Assembly: GCA_015501595.1 (NCBI GenBank)
Contig: JADNRX010000068.1
Location: forward strand, 62,001-126,000
DNA length: 64,000 bases
Origin: Hymenopellis radicata
Taxonomy: Eukaryota > Basidiomycota > Agaricomycetes > Agaricales > Physalacriaceae
Direction of reading: 5' to 3'
Shown piece by piece: positions 32,614 to 43,870 of the stretch; the first letter of the stretch is position 1; each line of letters begins with the position of its first letter. The notes below the pieces were generated by a model. That model was not told where the DNA came from, did no database searches, and saw only the letters and a program-made list of their open reading frames with translations. The translations under genes and the position numbers were made by a program.

Positions 32614-33228
32614 GGATAAGACGGGTATTGACTGTCTGGAAAACCAACGACCAGAGTAAACAAGGAGACAAAGAGCCCATCCAGCTCGCGGAACGTCTCA
32701 AATATTAATAAATGGTGCCGTCGCAGTGGATCGAGCGGAGGCACCAAAGTGATTCTTCCCCCTACGTTTTTACTTCCGTGCAGTTGGCGTTCGCATAGAG
32801 GGGGACTAGTAGTAGGTGTCGCGACAAAGAGTGAACAAAATATTTGATTTTTCGAGCAATCTCTGATGGATCTTCCAGTCAAATACTGCCAGATCTCGTC
32901 AAAACGCTCTTTTTTCCATCTGGACGAGTTACATATGAAACACGATCGACTTTTGGGGATCATTATCCCCTGAATATGTCGCCCGAAACGGTAACCATAT
33001 CCCAGTAATACGGTACCCCTAATCCAACTTTATTCCCTTATGCCGTGGAACCAGTCTGTTTTGGACTGATTCCACGGCTGACGGAGTCAATCGGGGAGGC
33101 GGGCTTGACTGAGAGCTCGGAAGGATCATTGGCAGCTGCTCAGTTTTAAGGACGAAAACTTGTCGTTACGTAAAACTATTTTTTGCTCAACTTTTCAGAC
33201 TCCGCGGCCTTTACCGTGACCTTGTCCG
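32614..33228. promoter_or_regulatory. Divergent promoter region between the Zn2Cys6 gene and ILV3
   Basis: A 615-bp region lies between two divergent starts. It contains an inverted repeat at 33043-33077 (CCGTGGAACCAGTC, 7-bp loop, GACTGATTCCACGG; one mismatch). I recognise no known operator. Regulation of both genes from here is an inference from layout. Confidence 0.45.
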
Positions 33229-35501
33229 ATGCTAAGAAAGCGAGTCTCATTGGCGCGCCCGTCGCGCTCCTTCTCCTCGTCGGCAACATGTCTCGACAAA
33301 CCCGTTATGAATCGCTACAGTCGCGTTGTCACCAAGCCAAAGGACCAGGGAGCAAGCCAGGTCCTACTCTATCCTCAAAAAATATGACTCGAGTCTCAAC
33401 TTTTTTCAAAGGCCATGTTGTACGCGACGGACGGCATCACCAATGACGACGACTTTGACAAGGCAATGGTAGGCGTGGCAAGTGTTTGGTGCGTTTCAGT
33501 GTACAGACTATCGCAGCTGCTAATCGCTTGTCTCTGATAGGTACGAAGGTAACCCGTAAGCATTTCATCATGGCCCCCCGCTTTCAAGCCTTCTCACGTT
33601 CAACAGTTGCAACAAACACATACTCGGTCTTGGTCAAGATATCAAATCTTCCCTCAAGGACGCTGGCCTCATCGGATACCAGTTTGGCACGGTCGGAGTC
33701 AGCGATGGAATCAGTATGGGCACACCTGGAATGTCCTACTCTCTCCAATCTCGCGACTTGATTGCCGACCAGGTTGAGACTGCTGCTGGAGGACACCATC
33801 TTGATGCTATGATAGTCGTTCCTGGCTGCGACAAGAATATGCCTGGTGTCTTGATGGCGCGTGAGTGCGCGCGCGCCGAGTTCAACTTTTTACTAAATAC
33901 CCTTAGTCGGTCGTTTAAACCGTCCTGGGCTCATGGTATACGGAGGATCAATTCGACCTGGTTCATGTGAAGGCGCCCCTCAGCTCGACATTGTTTCTGC
34001 ATTCCAATCGTACGGTAAATACCTTCAAGACGGTCAGACTGATGCTGCTGAGAAAACGCGGTATAACACGAACCGACACGCTTGCCCTGGACCTGGTGCA
34101 TGTGGAGGAGTACGTGTTGTATCATATTTCCTTTTTCTCAATTCACACTTTCGAGATAGATGTACACGGCCAACACCATGGCAAGTGCTTCCGAGGCCTT
34201 GGGTATGGCACTCCCCGGTTCCTCATCGTATCCCGCGGAATCACAAGAAAAGCGTGCTGAATGTGCTTCCGTGGGCCCCGCCATGTACGATCTCATCTCC
34301 AAGAACATACTTCCGCGGGACATCATGACGCGCTCAGCGTTCGAGAATGCTATGGTCAGTCTCCTCTTCAGTACTTTGCTTTACGTGCTTAGTTATCACC
34401 AGGTCCTCACCATGATTCTCGGTGGCTCAACCAATGCCGTCCTCCACCTTATCGCCATTGCACACTCCGTCGGGATCAAACTCACGATCGACGACTTCCA
34501 AGCCGTGTCCGACCGCACGCCTTTCATTGCCGATATTAAACCCAGTGGCAAGTACGTCATGGAAGATGTATATCGCATTGGCGGTATCCCGAGTGCGTGC
34601 TCCCTCTTTTTCGTCTTTTCGTTTGTCAATAGGCATCATAGAAATCCTGGCTTTCCTCCTCAAGAACAAACTCATTGATGGTAACGGAATGACCGTCACT
34701 GGAAAGACCTTGGGCGAGAACCTCGAGGAATGGACACATAAACACGGCGAGCTTGATTTCCGACAAGATGTCATCCGGCCTCTGGAAAACCCCATCAAGT
34801 CGACGGGCCATCTTAGGTACTCTATTTCGTTCTCTTTTAAATACTCTTCTTAATGTCGGCAGGATTTTGAGGGGCAATCTCGCACCCGGGGGTGCAGTCG
34901 CCAAGATTACTGGAAAGGAAGGACTTGGGTTCACTGGGAAAGCACGTGTCTTCGATAGTGAAGACGCGTTCGTCAAGGCTGTTGAGACAAAGTCGATCAA
35001 ACAGGGAGAAAAGACGGTCGTGATTCTGAGATATCTGGGACCCAAAGGAGGTCCAGGTAAGGTCGACGGCTTGTTGTCCTTGCCGCTCGCTCACGAATGC
35101 TAGGTATGCCGGAAATGCTCAAGCCCACGAGTCTGATCATGGGGCTGGTCTGGGTATGGACGTTGCATCCATCACGGACGGACGTTTCAGTGGCGGGTAA
35201 GGATCTCTGTTCTCTTCGTTCGTTTTGATGTTCCTAAGCATTTGTATAGATCTCATGGCTTTTGTATTGGTCACGTCGTCCCCGAGGCGCAAGTCGGTGG
35301 CCGATAGCCTTCGTCCGAGACGGCGATGTTATCTCTGTTGATGCTGTGAAGAACACGATTGAACTGCGTGTGTCGGACGAGGAGATGGCTGAGAGGAGAA
35401 AGGGCTGGGTGGCCCCGCCGCTGAAGGTGAAGCAGGGTACGCTGTATAAGTATGTCAAAGTCGTGGAGGACGCTAGTCATGGGTGTATCACCGATGCCTA
35501 G
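33229..35501 (+). CDS. ILV3: Dihydroxy-acid dehydratase (mitochondrial)
   Basis: Third common step of Val/Leu/Ile synthesis: dehydration of 2,3-dihydroxy acids to 2-keto acids, using an Fe-S cluster. Start 33229 gives a basic, Ser-rich targeting peptide ([20 protein letters not shown]). Exons 33229-33360, 33412-33488 and a 15-nt exon 33541-33555 join into [20 protein letters not shown]. Cluster cysteines appear in [10 protein letters not shown] (about 33830) and [15 protein letters not shown]. Later blocks are [45 protein letters not shown] and [12 protein letters not shown]. The gene ends [11 protein letters not shown]. All needed introns are 45-60 bp GT-AG and the reading frame is intact. 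It is flanked by a divergent Zn2Cys6 gene. Confidence 0.95.
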
Positions 35502-36273
35502 GCGCGCTGACGCACAAAAGTATTATTAATGACACGGGACGTACCTCCCCTTAAAACGAGCTCGCCCTCTCGCTGCTATGAAAGTACGGAAAGGAAGAAG
35601 AACTGTGGGTGATAGACGCGTTTCTATTCAGATGAGTGGTGTGATGTGCTTTCCCTCGGCGGCTCGTAATCCCGAAAAGTCTTGCAGAGTCGTACAAACC
35701 AATCAGCGCGTCAGTCGATGGTGTCATCCAGCAGACGGAGCTCAGATACAGGACCACTGAATGGCTTACAGCCATGCGCAAGATGTTTGGGATCGAAGAA
35801 GCTCGAGGAATTCTTTGGAGACATCGCTCTCTTAGTCAAAGAGCACCAGCTCCTCATTTCGGGTCACATCGTCTTGAACTCTTTGGGCATTTCAGACCTC
35901 CGCTTGTTACGCAGTATATGCCGTTGCATCTACTGTTCCTTGCTAACGGGATGCTGAGAGGCGATAGGCGCACGATAAATCATGATCAATTCCGACACCG
36001 CTGTAAAACCTTTATACTTGTATTATGTTGATTTACGGGGGCGCTGCTGGAGTTTTAGACCAGTCAGCGCAAATTCCCAGGGAATATTGCTTGAAATACG
36101 TCCTGAAAGACCCTATCATTGTCCGAACAAGTGCTGAAGAACGGCGCGAGCTACACGACCTGAGAGTAAGGCGAATTCAAGGGTGCTGTTGCTGAATGGG
36201 GTAAGTTCGCGGACGCGTCATCGCGTCTCCATCTAAATCCGATCTCTGTTTTGTACCACCACCACTCTCAAGT
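35502..36273. other. Intergenic region
   Basis: Short open stretches on both strands (for example plus 35682-35957) show no recognisable motif. I see no gene. The right end is the NAS2 promoter. Confidence 0.4.
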
Positions 36274-37037
36274 ATGGGCTACACTCTTCCTTCGCCCGAC
36301 AGCCCGCGCGAGCAGATTCGCGCTCTCACAGCAGAAAAGGAATCCATCGAATCCCAACTCGAAGCGCAGATCTCCATCCTCAAAGCGAACAACGCGACGA
36401 TGCAGTCGCCGCTCGTAGACCCGGATGGCTTCCCACGCGCCGACATCGACATTTACGCCGTCCGCGGTGCGCGCGTGCGGGTCATCGAGCTGCGGAACGA
36501 CCTGGGCGGTGTCATGAGCAAGATCGGGACCGCGCTGGAGCGGGTGTATGATCCTGCAGTGGTGGCGCAGATGGAGGGCCCGCCGTCCGAGGAGGGCGAG
36601 CAGAGGCCGTTTGCGAAAGTGAATGGCGTGGCGCCGGGGAGTCCTGCAGCGGAGGCGGTGTGTGCTTCCTGACTATAGATCTCCATGCAAAAGATTGACG
36701 TTATGTATGTAGGGCTTGCAACGTGAGGATCTCATTGTCAAGTTTGGCAGCGTAGTGCAGGGTTCTCTGCTTCAGTCAGTTGCAGAGCTTGTGGGCGCTA
36801 ATGAAAATGTACGTCGTCGTTCAGTTTTCAACGTTCTATTCACCCGGTCAATGTGCATAGCGGAGTATCACTATCAAGGTCCTACGTGAAGATAAGGTTG
36901 TCTTCCTGACTCTCGTACCGAAGAAGTGGGGTGGTCGTGGTATGCTTGGGTATGTCACATTTGGCCCCGCAGCCCCGCTTTGTAGGTCTCGTTGGTTGAC
37001 TATCTTCTTTAGGTGCCACATTGTTCCGTATCCATAA
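36274..37037 (+). CDS. NAS2: 26S proteasome assembly chaperone Nas2/PSMD9 (p27)
   Basis: Exons 36274-36657, 36713-36808, 36861-36949 and 37013-37037 join by GT-AG introns. The N-terminal coiled coil (PREQIRALTAEKESIESQLE, QISILKANNATMQSPLVD) is followed by the conserved DGFPRADIDIYAVRGARVRV and LRNDLGGVMSKI. A PDZ domain starts at PFAKVNGVAPGSPAAEAGL and runs through DLIVKFGSV and ITIKVLREDKVVFLTLVPK. It ends GMLGCHIVPYP. Nas2 holds the Rpt5 ATPase C-terminus during base assembly through this PDZ domain. Length (about 197 residues) is typical and the gene looks intact. Confidence 0.92.
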
Positions 37038-37359
37038 TTGGGCCTGGTTCTTCAATCACTGTTGTATCACCACATTTATTGTATCATCTATTTCCATGCT
37101 CTTCAGTTCCTCCAACATCAGTGATGCTTGTTCCGCTAAGGTTCATACGGCAGCTCAGACTCGGTGGCAGCTGGAATATCAGCTTTACTTCAACATCACT
37201 ACTTATGCTATCGATGGAAGATATTGTGGATTCAGGAATTATTAAGCATTCCAATGCACCTAGTTAGAACTCTGGGCAGGTGTGAATCAAATTTATTTGC
37301 ACTATTCAGTGCAATCTTAGCATATGAAATCTACTGAAATTGAAGCAAAAATCAAGTAA

Positions 37360-39455
37360 TTACTGTTTAGTATAGCACTCCATCCAGCTTTTGCCAATAC
37401 ATGCTTCTGAAAAGTCAACAGTAAGATCGCCAAGGCGTGAAATGACAAGTTGACAGTACGGGGTACGAAGGGCAGTGACCAATGTAGATGGAAGCCATAG
37501 AAGTCTTTCTTGCTGAAGAGAGACCAGCCAGCCATCATCTTGAACACTCCAAGCTTGTGGACTTGCAGAAGCTGAGGAAAATGTCAGTGAAGAACATAAG
37601 ATCAAAGACAAGTGATAATAGAGTAACATTTTATTAAAAAAGCAAGATTGCTCACATAATACAGAGGTAACAGAATGGCTATGGCTATTCCATAGGCATA
37701 CTGTTCTATCACCTGAGGCAGAGGTGATTGAATCTGTGTAGCCCTCCAGCATCAGCTTCTCCTTACTTATCTGCATATTCCACACTCGCACTGTCTTATC
37801 ATTTGAAGCAGAAACAATGTGCTGGCCATCATGTGAGAATGAGGCAGAGTTGACCCTATCTGTATGCCCCTTCAGTATCAGCTCCTCTTTAGCTGTCTTT
37901 ACATTCCACACCCGCACTGTCTTATCACTTGAGGCAGAAACAATGTGCTGGCCATCATGTGAGAACAAGGCAGAGATGACACAGTTTATATGTCCCTCCA
38001 GCCTCAGCTCCTCTTTAGCTGTCTTTATATTCCACACCCGCACTGTCTTATCACTTGAGGCAGAAACAATGTGCTGGTCATCATGTGAGAATGTAACAGA
38101 GTTGACTGCATTTGTATGCCCTTCCAGTATCAGTTCCTCCTTGCCCGTCTTTGCATTCCACAATCGCACTGTGTTATCATCTGAGGAAGAGATAATATGC
38201 AAGTCATCATGTGAGAATGAGGCAGAGGTGACCTGCTTTGTATGCCCCGTCAGCTTCAGCTCCTCCTTAGCTGTCTTTACATTCCATACTCGCACTGTAT
38301 TGTCACCTGAAGAGGAGACAATATGCTGGCCATTATATGAAAATGAGGCAGAGATGACCCAATCTGTGTGCCCCTCCAGTATTACCTCCTCCTTGCCTGT
38401 CTCTACATTCCACACCCGTACTGTCTTATCATCTGAGGAAGAGACAATATACCGACTATCATATGAGAATGAGACAAAGATGATTCCCCTTGTGTGCCCC
38501 TTCAGCATTAGCTCCTCCTTGCCTGTCTCTGCATTCCATATCCGTACTATCTTATCATCTGAGGAAGAGACAATGTACTGGCCATCATGCGAGAATGAGA
38601 CACAATTAACCCTATTTGTATGCCCCTCGAGTATTAGTTCCTCCTTATCTATCTCTGCATTCCATACCTGCACTATGTGGACACCTGAAGAAGAGACGAT
38701 GCACTGGCTATTATGCGAGAATGAGGCAGAGACGACTCCTTGTGGATGCCCCTCTAGGATCAGCTCCTCCTTGCCTGTCTCTACATTCCACATCCGCATT
38801 GTGTTGTCAGATGAGGAAGAGACAATGTGCTGGCCATCAGGTGAGAACGAGGCAAAGTAGACCCAATTTGTATGCCCCTCCAGCCTCAGCTCCTCCTTGC
38901 CTGTCTCTGCATTCCATACTCGTACTGGCTTATCCCATGATGTAGAGACAATATGCTGATCATCATGTGAGAATGAGGCAGAGGTAACCTGATTTGTGTG
39001 CTCCTTCAGTCTTAGCTCCTCCTTGCCTGTCTTGGCATTCCACACTCGTACTGTATTATCACTTGAGGAAGAAATAATATGCGAGCCATTATGTGAGAAT
39101 GAGGCAGAAGTAACCTGATTTGTATGCCCTTCCAGCCTTAGCTCCTCTTTGCCTGTTTTGACATTCCATACCCGCACTGTGTTGTCATGTGAGGAAGAGA
39201 CAATATGCCAGCCATCATATGAGAATGAGGCAGAGGTAACCACATTTGTATGCCCTTTCAGCATCAGCTCTTCCTTACCTATTTCTACATTCCACACTCG
39301 CACTGTTTTATCTTCTGAGGAAGAGACAATGTGCCAGCCATCATGCGAGAATGAGGCAAAGGTGACCACATTTGTATGCCCTTCCAGCATCAACTCTTCC
39401 TTACCTGTTTCTGCATTCCACACCCGCACTGTTTTATCTTCTGATGATGAGACAA
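37360..39455 (-). pseudogene. NLR gene, 3' part: WD40 array and C-terminal tail
   Basis: Fourteen consecutive WD40 repeats of 42 residues (126 bp), each like HTNxVxSASFSHDGQHIVSS followed by SxDKTVRVWN, run from 39455 to about 37770. A shortened repeat (SITSASGDRTVCLWN) and a tail (GWLVSLQQERLLWLPSTLVT) follow. Repeats are highly similar, and variable residues cluster around the turns. This is the ligand-sensing C-terminus of a fungal NACHT-WD40 NLR (HET-E/HET-D type). The first blade is split: its beginning lies at 44583-44660, across the 5.1-kb element. The reading frame is open over 680 codons, so loss of function was recent if it occurred. Confidence 0.88.
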
Positions 39456-39959
39456 CATCAGGAAACAGGTCACCAGCCTAGAGGAGTGCTGAGTCAACCA
39501 CGGTGAATATGGTTGCCTAGAGGACATCAGGGTGTGAACTCTGTCCGGTTAACTTTGGCAAAGGTTCAGGTCCAAACCTTCCTTAAGGATGCCTTGAGTC
39601 TAACTCAAGATCACTCCAGTCATGCTCAAGTCATACTCAAAGCGGCTTGTGCTACCCCCAAACTAGATATATGTAACTTAGGTTCAACATAAGGTGACCT
39701 ATAGCAGCTCAGCACAACATAAACCCTAATCAAATCAGTTAAGGAAAACAGGCAAAGCTTCCGAAGAGCTTAAAACTCAAGAAATAACATAAAAGATTCA
39801 AAATGCAGTGTATTCGAATAGATTGGTACATACACATTAATACCCAAATGTAAAGAATGCCATAGTAATAGTACTACAGTTCATACAGTATCAGAATACA
39901 AAACAGCATAGACACTCAGCCAACTACTTAGCCTTACCATGACAGGAAGCCACATTGAT

Positions 39960-40520
39960 ATGTATTGGGTAGTAGTCATTGGTGTCGCCGCCATTCAAGT
40001 ATTAGTAGTAGCCATCGTCCCCGTCGGGTGAGTAGTTGGTCACCATCGTCTGTTGAGTGATCATCATTGTCATCGTCGTCGTCGCCATTATGGAGTCATC
40101 TGTTGTTGTCGTTGTTGTGGAATAGTCACTGTCGTCATTGTGATCGTCGTGGGGTTGTCGTGAAGTCGTCGTGGTTGTTGAGTAATCGTCGTCGTAGAGG
40201 GGTCGTTGTTCCTGTAGTCGTGCAGTAGTCGAGGTCGTCGTCGTCGTTGCAGTCATCGGTCGTGCTCGTGGCAGTCATGCTCATGCTCGCGACAATGGTG
40301 GTGGCGGTGGTCGTGCCATGGTAGTCATCTTTCTCATGTTGGTCGTGCTTGAGGGGCTCGTCGTCGGTCGTAGTCGTGCTTGTGCTCGTGATGGTTCTGG
40401 TGGTCATTCTCGTGCTCGTCGCCGTCGCTTTGTGGTCCCGAACCTCGCTCGTAGCCGTCCTCGTCATCTTGCAGGTGCGTTCGTCATTATCCGGAGCGCA
40501 TTCTCGACGTAGATACACCA
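39960..40520. repeat. GTC/GTT-rich low-complexity tract
   Basis: Imperfect trinucleotide repeats (GTCGTC, GTTGTT, GTCATC and variants) make long open frames of Thr/Asp or Val-rich sequence on each strand. These are composition effects. It lies inside the 5.1-kb element. Confidence 0.8.
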
Positions 40521-40579
40521 TGCCTATAAGATTGCGGTCAGTTTATCTCAGGAGGTAAGACCCTACTCACGAATGAACC

Positions 40580-40970
40580 GGTGATGGTGAGAAGAAGAGA
40601 ATGGACGATCGGGCTACGAAGCCGCACTCATGCGAAAACGAACAAGCACGTGATGCCTACAGTCAGACTAAGACAAAGTTTCAGTCAGGGGAAGCCGCGG
40701 AATGAATGTTGTTGTCACCCAGGCAGGGGGTCGTCGCGGCTCGCGGCAACTGTTGTCGTGGGGAGGTAGTTCCTGTCAGTAGGTACATGTCGTTGCTTGG
40801 GCCATTGAAGCGAGGTCGTCGTTAAGGCTCGAGGCAACAGTCGTCGTCGAGGAAGTACTTGCTGTCAGTTGTGCGGTAGCAATGAGACGGTGGTAAAAGG
40901 ACAGAAGTGATCGAGCACGCACCCTTTATCAAAACAAAACCAACGAACACGTGATGGCTACGTGGCATCA
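40580..40970 (+). repeat. Imperfect tandem duplication inside the 5.1-kb element
   Basis: GGTCGTCGCGGCTCGCGGCA ... GTAGTTCCTGTCAGTA (40728-40778) is repeated as GGTCGTCGTTAAGGCTCGAG ... GTACTTGCTGTCAGTT (40813-40869). AACGAACAAGCACGTGATG (40637) recurs as CCAACGAACACGTGATG (40941). The copies are about 75-85 percent alike by eye. Confidence 0.6.
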
Positions 40971-41169
40971 GTTGCGGGTGTCGTGGACTTGAACAGGGAG
41001 AAGGGAATGGAGCGGCAAATGAATATAATATCAGCCTGACAAGAATTAATGTTGGATGTGAGGACGGTGGTAAACATAACGGGCTTACCGCTGCGGGAAA
41101 TGGTCCAGAGTAAGGGACGCGGAGGGAAACGCTCCAAAGAATTTAGCGGGAGAGACCGCGCTCGACACC

Positions 41170-41255
41170 ACCTCCCAACCATGGGCCCACAAAGCCCTGC
41201 TCAAGGTCGGCCTGGCTCTAAGTGGGCCCACGGTTGGGTATGGTGTCGTGGTGGG
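41170..41255. repeat. Inverted repeat (hairpin) inside the 5.1-kb element
   Basis: CACCACCTCCCAACC with ATGGGCCCAC faces GTGGGCCCACGG with GTTGGGTATGGTGTCGTGGTG, leaving a loop of about 35 bases. This is another of the many hairpin-forming blocks in this element. Confidence 0.7.
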
Positions 41256-41439
41256 GCGGCGGCGGATATGATAGAACTATCGCTGTTGCTTAGCACATAG
41301 GGAAAAAAGATGTTAAAATGAGAACGTACCGCGTAATGCTGCCCGTCTGCAGACGAGACAGCATCTATTCCTCAAGTGACGGCTTCTGTTGAACCCGTTC
41401 GTGGACGCCGTTCAAGCGGGGTGCCTGTGTCGACAGCAC

Positions 41440-43870
41440 TGTCAACGGCGGGGCTGCCTGTCTTGACAGGGCTTACGCCGCGGCTATACAGCCATCTAAC
41501 AGACAATGGACAAAATTGGAGGATGAAGACGAAAGAGGCCGTGAGTGATCGACGAAAGTCGATGATAGTGGTGGTAGAAGGGTAAGCTGTACCAGCTCGA
41601 ACAGTGCTTGATCACTGTTCGGATTTGCGGTCCGAGTAGCCGCCGCCAAATCTGGGCGGCGACGACAACGATTGCCAGCGTACGGCGGCTCTGGAGAGCC
41701 TGCAACATTGCGAAATTTGTTAGCAACATTTGATTGACCTATCTATGAGGCTACAGGAAAATTGAGATGGGAGGACATACAACCTACCAGGAGCCATGAA
41801 AGGTCTTGTGAGATGAATTGTTCGAGCAACTACATTGTGTTGCTGGAGTTGAGTACCTGAAATTTAGTTAGGATTAGTACATAACACTATGTAGTGTATA
41901 TACAATTAAAAATTTGGACCTCCGGGCTGGTGTAGCGCGCTCGAGCGCGCGATTTCAGGTTATTTCAATGGTATACTATCTACGTAAGCTTGATTCTATA
42001 TCTACACGCGATAGCACTACCAGAATTTTTATTGCTATATGTTATATACATATCCTGTATTAAATTCCGATACTTATAATGCTACTCCGAGCCCGTCGTC
42101 GCTGTCCCGAGCGTCGTCGAGCTCATTCCGTTCACGATCGGATGACCGATCCGAGAATCCGGGCAGTGATCGCACGATGTTCAGAGTAGTTTCACTGCCT
42201 CCTACCACGACCACCATCTTCATTTTGGCGCTCTGTCAACACCCCTACTCCTGGAAATGCCGTCCGTAGCCACTGTGCGTTTGCTCTTACGTCTGGACCA
42301 CGGTCAGGATGAAACCAACCAGGACGACTCGCTGCATAAGCCCAGACGACTGGCAGCATTCATTCAAAACTGCGAGCGCCGTTGACGAGAAAGTCGACGT
42401 CAAGAGAGCAACGGGCACTCGCGCTGAATGCCACAAGTCTGGGAGAGGGTAGAAACGATGCTGTTCGTCAGGCGAGGCAACGCTCAAGATACTGTACAGT
42501 GTACGTATTTTTTCATTCTTTTCTATTCTCTATTCATGTCCGCCAGCATGGTCAATGGCAACGGCGGCGACGGCGACGGTGATGCAGCATCGTTAACGCC
42601 GCGTAAGCCCCACCAACGTGGGCAGCATGGCCATCAAGCATTTCCCCCCGCGATCGACTTTGAGTCATCGCCCACCACCACGACCCACGCGTAAGCCCTC
42701 GTAGTGAGGCCGCTCTGTCCGATATACAGGCTTGACGTACGGGGCCGCAGACAAAGACTGTATTCGTCCCAGGTATCAGCGATGACGCCGTGCCAAATTT
42801 GGCATGTCGTCTCTCCTTGCACCACCACCACGATTCTCGTTCCCGTTCGCCACGCTGCCTCGACCATCCCGCCCTCACCAGGGCTACGTCTACTTCTCAT
42901 CTCGTAGGCCGCTACTACCGCTACCACGCCTTTTTGGACAACATTTTCGCCGTCGTTTGACGCCACGGACATCAAATCCAACTGGGGCGGATCTGTGCTC
43001 CGCGACATTCACCGGCACCGAAAAAAGCAGCAGATACGCAGACTGGAGAGAGACGACGTATGACTGTTGCGGTCAGCTGGAAACCGTCGTCGTCGTTGTA
43101 CACGCGAGGTGCGTTATCGCTTCTTTGCCATTCCCAAATCTATCTGTTCCCAGCATCTACGACCAACAAGCTATCAACGCCTCTTCTCGGCGTAAGCCCT
43201 GGTCGACAGGCGGCCATTTTTCTTTCAATTCCTGTCAAGGGCGGTATAAAACAATCGCAGGTGTGTCTTTCACGTATCAAACTTGTTTCTGTGTTGACCA
43301 AATTTTGTCTGGCCTTTTCCTTATCTCCGTGCTCCCTCCTCGCAGAAGACGTCAGCCCTTACACACGGCTTCAGATCGACATCAAGGTGGTCAACAACCA
43401 CCCCAACGAGACGGCAAGAATCCGCCAGCGTGTCTGTTGAAACCAACGGCTCGCACCCCAGCGATGCGACTTTGTGATGTGGGTGTCGATGGGCGCGGCT
43501 TTATTGGGTTCTAGTCACGACAACGCCCGCGTAAGCCCTCGTCTTGAGGCCGCTCTGTCGACTGTGGCTCAAAGTCACGATTACGACAGCGTTCCCGCCG
43601 CCACGCAACAGCGAGCAGCTGCGTTTCCACCGCTCCCAGAGGACGACGACGGCGGCACACTCAACAGCCTTCGCACCGCTCCTCATCGCCTCCACTGCAG
43701 TAATCCCACCCTACGAGACGGCGACACCAGGACGACCTACCACGAGACGCACACATCTTTATGCCCTGACCCAAACCATTTTGCCCCACCTTTGTGGACG
43801 TGTATCTGCAGGCTTGGAGGACCCCGACGGCCCCGCTGGAAGCGTAAGCCCTCAACGAGGCAGTAGATCA
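41440..43870. repeat. Dispersed GCGTAAGCCC hairpin motif, six copies
   Basis: GCGTAAGCCC occurs at 42601-42610, 42689-42698, 43190-43199, 43529-43538 and 43842-43851 (plus sense), and at 41469-41478 (minus sense). Each is followed by a short loop and the complement of the last motif bases, giving small hairpins. Examples are GCCCTC-GTAGT-GAGGC, GCCCTG-GTCGA-CAGGC, GCCCCAC-CAAC-GTGGGC and GCCCTGTC-AA-GACAGGC. Four more copies lie in the hAT-type elements (5250, 5374, 11740, 16015). The surrounding open frames on the plus strand do not look like real genes. Confidence 0.8.

Noticed and set aside
37817..38860. Long plus-strand open frame (347 codons) rich in Cys and Ser
   Set aside because: It is the antisense of the 126-bp WD40 repeats; the repeat length is a multiple of three, so the opposite strand stays open.
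42804..43866. Overlapping open frames of 126-236 codons in the 5.1-kb element
   Set aside because: They overlap in different frames of the same strand and read through hairpin motifs. GC-rich composition explains them.
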